DNA from: JAAYDS01 sp039680625
GTDB lineage: Bacteria; Chloroflexota; Anaerolineae; UBA1429
Direction: 5' to 3'
Assembly (NCBI GenBank): GCA_039680625.1
Contig: JBDKSN010000157.1
Location: 1-10,988 of the forward strand
DNA: 10,988 nucleotides
A model generated the notes under the pieces. The model did not search any database and was not told the origin of the DNA. It saw only the letters and a list, made by a program, of their open reading frames with translations. Position 1 is the stretch's first letter; every line of letters begins with the position of its first letter. Shown piece by piece: positions 6,019-10,988 of the stretch. The position numbers and the translations under genes were made by a program.

Positions 6019-7176
6019 ATGCGTATCTGCCTGGTCAATCTCGACTATGCGCCGCAGCGCAGCTCGGGGCTGGGGGTCTATGGTGAAACCCTGGTGACCG
6101 GGCTGCTTGGCCGGGGCCATCAGGTGCACGTGATCACCCGCGGCGACGAGGACAGTCCCCCTGTCACCGAGCAGAACGGCGCCGTTGTCCAGCGCCTTGC
6201 TGGTGGACGTCTGGATTGGATCACCTTCGCCCGTCGCGCAGCGCCCGTGGTCACGGCACTCGCCCGCGAGCGCGCCTTCGATCTGGTTCACTTTGCCGAT
6301 GTGCACCTCGCCTATGCCTACGAAGGGCCTTTTGTGGCCACACTGCATCAGTCTTTTCGCCAACGCTTGCATGCGCATGGCCGACTACCCGCCTATTCGA
6401 GCGGCCTGAACCTGCTCACGCGCCTCGTCTACTATAACACAGCCCGACGGCTTGCCGAAGGCCCCTGCGTGCGCCGCGCGCAACACCTCATCGCCGTCAG
6501 CCGCACGACGGCACGGGCTTATGCTGACGAGTACGACCTGGACCCCACACGCATCTCCATCGTGCGCAACGGCATCGACACGTCCCGATTCACGGCAACA
6601 CCCAGCGAAGTGCGCAGCAAACTCGGCCTGCAGACGGCGCAAGTGCTGCTCTTTGTGGGCTTTTGCACTCCGCGCAAGGGGCTGGAGTACCTCGCTGCGG
6701 CTCTGCGGCAGTTGCCCGAGCACGTCCATCTGTTGGTGATCGGCCGCTGGGAAGAACGCTATCGCCGGCGCGTCTATACGGCCTTGGGCGAGGCCTCTTC
6801 GCGCATGACTACCCTCGGCTATGTGCCCGACGAAGAACTGCCTGCCTACTACTCCGCGGCCGACCTGTTCGTCTTACCCTCGTTGCTCGAAGGCTTTGGC
6901 TTACCGATTGCCGAGGCGCTGGCCTGCGGCACGCCGGTGATCACTACCGCCGCTGGCGCCTGCCCCGAAGTCGTAGGGCCAGGGGGCCTGGTTGTTCCGG
7001 CAATGGATGCCGACGCATTGGCCCTGGCCATCGGCGCCCTGCTCGACCAGCCTGAACGCCGCCAGACCCTGGCCCGCCTGGGCCGCTCCTGGGCGCGCAG
7101 CGCCTTGAGCGCTGACCAGATGATCGCCGGCCACCTCGCGGCCTATGAGCGCGCCCTAGGTGGTGGCCCCGCCTGA
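6019..7176 (+). CDS. Glycosyltransferase family 4
   Basis: A 385-residue, full-length retaining GT-B glycosyltransferase, cytosolic or loosely membrane-bound, likely transferring a hexose or mannose-like sugar during glycan or glycolipid assembly. The N-terminal domain starts MRICLVNLDY and has the glycine loop SGLGVYGETL (16-25), HFADVH (91-96) and ISIVRNGIDTSRF (179-191) before the C-terminal domain. That domain has LLFVGFCTPRKGLEYL (210-225), an insertless core, and the donor-binding EGFGLPIAE (291-299), an intact EX7E motif, followed by GTPVITTAAGACPEVVG. Start chosen at 6019 because GAGGGA precedes it and a promoter fixes the transcript start downstream of the two longer in-frame starts. 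Its last 21 bases overlap the end of the convergent methyltransferase gene. Donor and acceptor are not determined. Confidence 0.92.
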   Translation: MRICLVNLDYAPQRSSGLGVYGETLVTGLLGRGHQVHVITRGDEDSPPVTEQNGAVVQRLAGGRLDWITFARRAAPVVTALARERAFDLVHFADVHLAYAYEGPFVATLHQSFRQRLHAHGRLPAYSSGLNLLTRLVYYNTARRLAEGPCVRRAQHLIAVSRTTARAYADEYDLDPTRISIVRNGIDTSRFTATPSEVRSKLGLQTAQVLLFVGFCTPRKGLEYLAAALRQLPEHVHLLVIGRWEERYRRRVYTALGEASSRMTTLGYVPDEELPAYYSAADLFVLPSLLEGFGLPIAEALACGTPVITTAAGACPEVVGPGGLVVPAMDADALALAIGALLDQPERRQTLARLGRSWARSALSADQMIAGHLAAYERALGGGPA

Positions 7177-7935
7177 GGGCTTGCGGGCTTTGACGACTAT
7201 GTGGTGCGCATGCCACGGGTCGAGCCGCGCGAGGCCGCTCGCCAGCCAACCGCCAAAGGGATAGTAGCCATAGCCGCGTGCAAACTCGACAGTGAAATTT
7301 GCTCGGCGGAGGGCCCCCAGCAGGGCACGCAGCGTGAGCACGACGATATGGCGGTGCAGCTCGGGCGCCTCAGTCGGCACCGTCTCACACGAGTCCTCCA
7401 GATCATAGGCCCGTCGGTGCAGCTGCCTGACCACGGCAACGTCACCGTCTAGCATGGAGGTGACGTTAGGCCCTGAGAAAGGTTGTTGGCCGATGAGTAG
7501 CGCGAACCAGTTGTGCCACGAAGCGAGGTTGGGCGTGGCCACCACAAGATAGCCCGCTGGTTTGAGCACACGAAACGCCTCAGCGATCGCCTTGGCGGGG
7601 TCAACCAAGTGCTCGAGCACGTCCATGGCCGTGACCACATCGGCACACTCTGAAGCGAGCGGCCAGTCTCTGCTGGCGTCCGCGCGCAGCGCCTGCACGC
7701 CGCGTCCATGCGCCAGGCGTAAGGCTTCGTCATTGTAGTCCAGCCCTACCACGCGCGGGGTGCCGATCGCCGCGGCTAGCTCTAGCGAATGTTGCCCGTC
7801 TTTGCACCCTACGTCCAACAACATGGCCGCAGGATCCACTTCGAGGCACGCCTGTTGTGCGCGATACCGCCGCACGACCATCTGCGCATAGATGCGCTGT
7901 AGATAGGCGCCGAGCAATCCTCTGTGCCTAGTCAC
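7156..7935 (-). CDS. SAM-dependent methyltransferase (Methyltransf_11/23 type)
   Basis: A 259-residue class I methyltransferase. Motif I reads MLLDVGCKDGQHS (38-50); the usual second Gly of GxGxG is Lys, an unusual but tolerable variant. Next are VVGLDYNDEAL (62-72, acidic residue binding the SAM ribose), ADASRDWPL (85-93), CADVVTAMDVLEHL (97-110) and the LKPAGYLVVATPN strand (124-136). The C-terminal 100 residues are longer than the minimal fold and may bind the acceptor. The start is a GTG at 7935, inside the last 8 bases of the upstream GT2 gene; no good ribosome site is seen, so coupling to GT2 translation is likely. Next to glycosyltransferases it probably modifies a sugar, lipid carrier or quinone-like substrate, but the target is unknown. 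Its 3' end overlaps the convergent GT4 gene by 21 bases. Confidence 0.85.
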   Translation of the reverse strand: MTRHRGLLGAYLQRIYAQMVVRRYRAQQACLEVDPAAMLLDVGCKDGQHSLELAAAIGTPRVVGLDYNDEALRLAHGRGVQALRADASRDWPLASECADVVTAMDVLEHLVDPAKAIAEAFRVLKPAGYLVVATPNLASWHNWFALLIGQQPFSGPNVTSMLDGDVAVVRQLHRRAYDLEDSCETVPTEAPELHRHIVVLTLRALLGALRRANFTVEFARGYGYYPFGGWLASGLARLDPWHAHHIVVKARKPSGGATT

Positions 7936-8806
7936 GCGGGCGATTCGACATCTTGGCGATCAAATCGGCCAACACCCCCAGCGCACCGATCTGGATGCCC
8001 GAGAGGACCAGCATGACCGTAGACGACGGAAAATGCCAGTTGTACCGCGCGATGTCAAAGATGGCCTTGACGAATCCCGCGCCCAGCAGCAACAGGCTGA
8101 CCGGCAGGAAACTGCGCAACGGGTTGAAATAAGTGACCGTGCGCAGCACCAAGGTCAAGTAGTTGTACGTATCGCGCAGCGGATGGAACGTCGACCGGCC
8201 AATGCGCGGATAGTAGTCGATGGGCATCCAGCGCACTCGATAGCCACTGCTCAGGAAAGCGATAGTGATCGTGCTGACCCACGAATGGCTGTTCGGCAGG
8301 ATGTGATAGAACTGGGGGATCAGGCTGCGGCGCATAGCCCGCATGCCCGAGTTGAGATCGGGGATGCGTGTGCGCGTCATGTATGAGGCCAGTTCGCGGA
8401 TGAACCACTTGGTTGGCGAACGTAGCCAGCGCCAAGTACCCGCCTCGTGGCGTCGCGAACCGATGACCATGTCCGAGTTCTGCATCATCTCGATGAGCCC
8501 GGGAATTGCCTCTGGCGGATAGGTGCCATCCGCATCCGTCATGATGACCATCTCGCCCTGCGCCCGCCGCACCCCAGTGCTGCGCGCTGCGCCCGTGCCC
8601 ATGTTGCGTTCGTGTCGCTCGAGGATGATGCCCTCCCGCCGCGCGCAACGTTCCACCGTCGAGTCGGTCGAGCCATCGTCGACCACGATGATCTCATACG
8701 AAAGCGGCACCTGCTGCATCACTGCCTCGATGCCATCCAGCACCGAGTCAATTGCCAGCTCTTCGTTGTAGCAAGGAATGACAAAGCTTACAGCAGGATC
8801 ACTCAT
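7928..8806 (-). CDS. Membrane-anchored GT2, polyprenol-phosphate glycosyltransferase-like (DPM1/GtrB type)
   Basis: A 292-residue GT2 enzyme expected to move a sugar from a nucleotide sugar to polyprenyl phosphate at the cytosolic face of the membrane. The catalytic domain shows VSFVIPCYNEE (6-16), IIVVDDGSTDST (39-50), GTGAARSTGVRRAQG (70-84), the metal-binding MTDADGTYPPE (89-99), and VIGSRR (114-119). LNSGMRAMRR (151-160) and SGYRVRWMPIDYYPRIG (187-203) fit the same group, with R-I-G-R-S-T-F-H continuing. Two hydrophobic segments at about 225-250 and 262-285 would anchor the C-terminus; DPM1-like bacterial enzymes such as GtrB have two such helices. Start ATG at 8806 is about 20 bases after the predicted transcript start. 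The product would be a lipid-linked sugar used by enzymes outside the membrane. The exact sugar is not determined. Confidence 0.9.
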   Translation of the reverse strand: MSDPAVSFVIPCYNEELAIDSVLDGIEAVMQQVPLSYEIIVVDDGSTDSTVERCARREGIILERHERNMGTGAARSTGVRRAQGEMVIMTDADGTYPPEAIPGLIEMMQNSDMVIGSRRHEAGTWRWLRSPTKWFIRELASYMTRTRIPDLNSGMRAMRRSLIPQFYHILPNSHSWVSTITIAFLSSGYRVRWMPIDYYPRIGRSTFHPLRDTYNYLTLVLRTVTYFNPLRSFLPVSLLLLGAGFVKAIFDIARYNWHFPSSTVMLVLSGIQIGALGVLADLIAKMSNRPRD

Positions 8807-8824
8807 TTCGCTTTCACCAGAGAA

Positions 8825-8845
8825 GGGCTAGGCCGATTATAGCCC
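8825..8845. repeat. Inverted repeat across the GT2 promoter -10
   Basis: GGGCTA (8825-8830) and TAGCCC (8840-8845) form a perfect 6-base inverted repeat with a 9-base centre. It covers the -10 box and start region of the minus-strand GT2 promoter. The arm TAGCCC is partly created by the GGGCTATAAT promoter string itself, so only the second arm is independent evidence of an operator. Confidence 0.3.
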
Positions 8846-8863
8846 GCGACCCCGTTGCCGCAA
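8836..8863 (-). promoter_or_regulatory. Putative promoter of the GT2-methyltransferase pair
   Basis: On the minus strand TTGCGG (8863-8858) and a perfect TATAAT (8841-8836) are spaced by 16 bases. Transcription would start near 8829, about 23 bases before the ATG at 8806. It stands back to back with the galactokinase promoter, their -35 boxes 8 bases apart, so both transcription units could be served from one 120-base gap. Confidence 0.6.
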
Positions 8864-8871
8864 AGCCTACG

Positions 8872-8900
8872 TTGTACCCTCCGACTAGCCGGGCTATACT
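8872..8900 (+). promoter_or_regulatory. Putative promoter of the galactokinase operon
   Basis: TTGTAC (8872-8877) and TATACT (8895-8900) are spaced by 17 bases, with a predicted start near 8907 and a leader of about 20 bases to the GTG at 8927. This supports the downstream GTG start, because a longer in-frame start would lie upstream of the transcript start. An 11-base palindrome, TAGCCGGGCTA, overlaps the first part of the -10 box. Confidence 0.6.
8886..8896. repeat. Palindrome overlapping the galactokinase -10
   Basis: TAGCC-G-GGCTA is a perfect 11-base palindrome immediately before and inside the -10 box TATACT. Its half-sites match the arms of the inverted repeat at 8825-8845 in the same divergent gap. 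It could be an operator read by a regulator of both units, but the sequence is short and GC-rich, so chance is a real alternative. Confidence 0.3.
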
Positions 8901-8911
8901 TGGCCAAATGC

Positions 8912-8918
8912 GGAGGAG
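8912..8918 (+). promoter_or_regulatory. Ribosome-binding site setting the GTG start of galactokinase
   Basis: GGAGGAG lies 8 bases before the GTG at 8927 and downstream of the predicted transcript start near 8907. No other in-frame start between the promoter and the conserved GRVNLIGEH motif has such a site. Confidence 0.75.
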
Positions 8919-8926
8919 AGAACGGC

Positions 8927-10282
8927 GTGAGCAGTTGGTCTACGGCTCTGGTTCCGATCTATGGCAGCGACCCCGCGTTGCTCGCCCAACAAGAGCGGCG
9001 CATCGACGCCCTGCTGCGAGGCTTTGCGCAACGTTGGGGTCATGGTGCGGTGCTCGTGGCGCGAGCGCCCGGTAGGGTCAACCTCATCGGTGAGCACACC
9101 GACTATAACCACGGCTTTGTATTGCCCATGGCCCTCGACAAAGACATTGTCGTTGCCCTACGACCCCGGGACGACGCGATCGTGCACCTGGCGAACATCG
9201 AGGAGCGCTTTGGCGAACGCACGTTCACTATCGCCGCCGATATCCCCCGCCTCCCTTTGGGCGACTGGGGGAACTATGCCCAAGGCCCTGCCCAGCTGTT
9301 GGCGCGCCGCTTTCGCCAGCCGTTGCATGGCTTCGATGCCCTGGTCGATGGCGCGCCTGGCCTGGGCGTGCCCCGGGGAGCGGGCCTCTCATCCTCGTCG
9401 GCTTTGACGGTGGCCATGGCGGTTGCCTTGGTACTGACGAACCAGCTTCCGCTATCTGGCGCAGCTCTTGCCGATGCTTGCGGCCAGGCCGAGTGGTATG
9501 TGGGCACGCGCGGCGGCGTGATGGACCAGTTCGCCTCGCTGCTCTGCGAGCAGGGGCACGCACTGTTCCTCGACTGCCGTCCTGACGCCTCGTCGCAGGC
9601 CTATACTTTTGAGCATGTGCCGTTGCCACGGGACTATCAGGTGGTGGTGATCGACTCCCAAGTTCGCCACAGCAACACCGGCCCCTTATTCAACCGGCGT
9701 GTGGCCGAGGGGCGCATCGGCGTAGCGCTGCTTCGCCGCCGATACCCCGAGATCACCCACCTCCGCGACGTGCAAGAGGTCCCCTGGGAGGAGCTCGTTC
9801 CGTTATTGCCCGACGTGATCAGCGCCGACGAGCTGCGCGCTCAGGGCATCGACCCCGACCATATCCTCGATGAGGGGCGCAGCGCAGACACCAACGTCTA
9901 CAACGTCCGCGCTCGCTGCCGCCACGTGCATAGCGAGAATCAACGGGTCCGAGCGGCCGTGGCCGCCCTCAACGACGGGGATCTCGCGGCGATGGGCCGG
10001 CTATTGACCGCGGCACACCACAGCGCCGCGCAGGACTATGGCATCTCGACGCCCGAGCTCGACCTGCTCGTAGACGATTGCCTTGCGGCGGGTGCTGTCG
10101 GAGCGCGCCTCACCGGCGCTGGTTGGGGCGGCTGCGTGATCGCCCTGGTCGCCTCTGAGCGAGTCAGCTCGTTCGTGTCAGCAGTTCTGCCTGTCTATCA
10201 CCAACAAACCGGCCTCGAGGGTGAGGCGTTCCTTTGCCGTTCAGCACGCGGCGCCGGCGCAGTGCTCAACACGCTACTCTAG
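8927..10282 (+). CDS. galK: Galactokinase, GALK2-like long form
   Basis: A 451-residue GHMP kinase that phosphorylates C1 of galactose (or possibly N-acetylgalactosamine) with ATP in the cytosol, the first step of the Leloir pathway. All signatures are intact: GRVNLIGEHTDY (49-60, with catalytic Arg 50), the ATP loop PRGAGLSSSSA (149-159), GGVMDQFAS (196-204, catalytic Asp 200) and RLTGAGWGGC (394-403). It is about 70 residues longer than E. coli GalK. The extra length is mainly a segment at about 290-335 with SADELRAQGIDPDHILDEG, and FNRRVAEGRIG (255-265) replaces the usual YN.RR; both, with GAGWGG, recall eukaryotic GALK2/Gal1 from memory. Starts at GTG 8927 behind GGAGGAG. First gene of a three-gene operon; galT and galE are not nearby. 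The kinase call is secure, the substrate choice less so. Confidence 0.93.
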   Translation: MSSWSTALVPIYGSDPALLAQQERRIDALLRGFAQRWGHGAVLVARAPGRVNLIGEHTDYNHGFVLPMALDKDIVVALRPRDDAIVHLANIEERFGERTFTIAADIPRLPLGDWGNYAQGPAQLLARRFRQPLHGFDALVDGAPGLGVPRGAGLSSSSALTVAMAVALVLTNQLPLSGAALADACGQAEWYVGTRGGVMDQFASLLCEQGHALFLDCRPDASSQAYTFEHVPLPRDYQVVVIDSQVRHSNTGPLFNRRVAEGRIGVALLRRRYPEITHLRDVQEVPWEELVPLLPDVISADELRAQGIDPDHILDEGRSADTNVYNVRARCRHVHSENQRVRAAVAALNDGDLAAMGRLLTAAHHSAAQDYGISTPELDLLVDDCLAAGAVGARLTGAGWGGCVIALVASERVSSFVSAVLPVYHQQTGLEGEAFLCRSARGAGAVLNTLL

Positions 10283-10286
10283 GAGG
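10281..10286 (+). promoter_or_regulatory. Ribosome-binding site overlapping the galactokinase stop
   Basis: AGGAGG overlaps the TAG stop of galactokinase and precedes the GTG at 10291 by 4 bases, a rather short gap. It indicates that the next gene is translated from the same transcript and sets its GTG start. Confidence 0.7.
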
Positions 10287-10290
10287 AACC

Positions 10291-10740
10291 GTGGCCATCT
10301 CTCCCCTCGACAATGTCGTCGCCATCTACCGCGCGGGCTGCCATTGTTCTGAGGCCATGGTGCTAGGCGTCGGCGGGCTCTATCTGCAGCCGGTGCCCGA
10401 GGTGTTGGTGCGCGCCTCTTGCCCCTTTGGCGGCGGTGTCTGCGAGCACGAAGAGCTGTGCGGCGCCTTGAGCGGCGGCGTGATGGTGCTCGGCGCTCTC
10501 TGGGGGCGCGAGGCTCCCGGCATCAACGATGATCTCGTCAAGGATCTCGCCTGCCAGTACCGCCGGCGCTTTCGTGAGCATTTCGGGCACACGCTCTGTG
10601 CGCCCATCCACGACTCGCCCTGGCGCACCACGGCCGTGGGCTGCGCCCAAGTCGTCCGTGACAGCGCCGAGATCTTGATTGACCTCATCGATACGACCCA
10701 TCGCCAAGTACCTTTTGCCTACGAGGTGTCTAGACCATGA
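10291..10740 (+). CDS. C_GCAxxG_C_C family protein
   Basis: A 149-residue small cytosolic protein of the C_GCAxxG_C_C family (named for its conserved cysteine and glycine pattern). Visible features are AIYRAGCHCSEAM (11-23), SCPFGGGVCEHEELCGALSGGVMVLG (about 43-68 in two overlapping parts: the Gly-rich loop and the CGALSGG motif), and later single cysteines at 88, 103 and 118. The family is thought to bind metal or act in redox, but its biochemical role is not settled. There is no signal peptide. The GTG start follows AGGAGG overlapping the galactokinase stop, and the gene's TGA overlaps the next ATG (ATGA at 10737-10740), so it sits in a translationally coupled operon between a sugar kinase and a peptidase. 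Nothing in the sequence explains that company. Confidence 0.88.
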   Translation: MAISPLDNVVAIYRAGCHCSEAMVLGVGGLYLQPVPEVLVRASCPFGGGVCEHEELCGALSGGVMVLGALWGREAPGINDDLVKDLACQYRRRFREHFGHTLCAPIHDSPWRTTAVGCAQVVRDSAEILIDLIDTTHRQVPFAYEVSRP

Positions 10741-10988
10741 GCGCCAGACTCGACAAGCTGCGCGGAGTGATCGCCCAAGAGGGCCTCGACTGCCTGGTGG
10801 TGTCTCAGCCCGAGAACCGCCGCTACATGAGCGGCTTTACCGGCTCGGCCGGCGTGCTCGCGATCAGTGCTGAGCAGGCCCTCCTCTTGACCGATTTCCG
10901 GTACTATACCCAAGCGCCACAGCAAGCGCCGGACTTTGCACTCTATCCTATCAAGTCACGAACAGAAGAGACGTTGGCCGAGGCGCTC
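10737..10988 (+). CDS. Xaa-Pro aminopeptidase (M24B), N-terminal part
   Basis: The first 84 residues of a metallopeptidase of the Xaa-Pro aminopeptidase/dipeptidase group; the window ends before the catalytic domain. What is visible is the creatinase-like N-terminal domain: an opening helix with LDKLRGVIAQEGLDCLVV, then ENRRYMSGFTGSAGVLAIS (26-44) and LLLTDFRYYTQA (49-60), all characteristic of the group. The metal ligands would lie beyond the window. The start ATG overlaps the preceding stop as ATGA, marking it as the third gene of the galactokinase operon. The full enzyme is expected to be about 360 residues and to remove N-terminal residues before proline, probably in the cytosol. PepP- or PepQ-type cannot be told apart from this part. 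Confidence 0.88.
   Translation, partial: MSARLDKLRGVIAQEGLDCLVVSQPENRRYMSGFTGSAGVLAISAEQALLLTDFRYYTQAPQQAPDFALYPIKSRTEETLAEAL

Noticed and set aside
8055..8648. Second minus-strand frame of about 197 codons inside the GT2 gene
   Set aside because: It overlaps the well-supported GT2 in a different frame and its product is His/Gly/Ala-rich with no motif.
8855..8926. Longer galactokinase beginning near 8855
   Set aside because: That start precedes the predicted transcript start; the GTG at 8927 has a strong ribosome site.
1..10988. Defence system, prophage, transposon or CRISPR array
   Set aside because: No transposase, integrase, nuclease, Cas protein, direct repeat array or tRNA was found; all genes fit surface glycan or general metabolism.

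Overview
The window reads as GC-rich chromosomal DNA of a free-living bacterium, most likely a member of the Chloroflexota (Anaerolineae/Caldilineae type). That placement is an inference. It rests on a lipoprotein with YPGP/YPAP motifs, a secreted protein of repeated 'VQN...GSA' beta-modules, and a run of glycosyltransferase, methyltransferase and LPG_synthase_TM genes, all of which I associate with that phylum. No RNA gene, CRISPR array, insertion sequence or phage gene is visible. Coding density is very high and no gap exceeds about 120 bases.

Layout. (1) 1-818, plus: the C-terminal part of a GT4-like glycosyltransferase cut by the window edge. (2) 822-3138, minus: two exported proteins, a 508-residue secreted repeat protein with its own promoter and a strong hairpin terminator, then a 227-residue lipoprotein. 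(3) 3220-5962, minus: a three-gene unit of GT2 glycosyltransferase, zinc-ribbon methyltransferase and LPG_synthase_TM membrane protein, each junction an ATGA start/stop overlap. (4) 6019-7176, plus: a complete GT4 glycosyltransferase, divergent from the previous unit and preceded by an almost consensus promoter. (5) 7156-8806, minus: a second GT2 plus methyltransferase pair (8-base overlap), the GT2 being of the polyprenol-phosphate type with two C-terminal membrane helices. (6) 8927 to the end, plus: a galactokinase, a C_GCAxxG_C_C family protein and the beginning of an Xaa-Pro aminopeptidase, tightly packed as one operon.

How it fits together. Regions 1 and 3-5 look like part of a cell-surface glycan or glycolipid locus: three cytosolic glycosyltransferases, one membrane-anchored GT2 likely to charge a polyprenyl carrier, two SAM methyltransferases that could modify sugars or lipid intermediates, and a membrane protein of a family linked to flipping or lipid modification. 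The galactokinase could feed a sugar 1-phosphate into nucleotide-sugar synthesis, but galT, galE and a sugar transporter are not in view, so that link is speculative.

Regulation. Five putative sigma-70-type promoters can be read by eye. All place the -10 box so that transcription would begin about 20-25 bases before the chosen start codon, and the three strongest share the string GGCTATAMT. I see no clearly unprecedented system here. The points most worth following are the GALK2-like galactokinase and its unusual operon partners, the four-module secreted protein, the shared promoter signature and the repeated GT2-methyltransferase arrangement.
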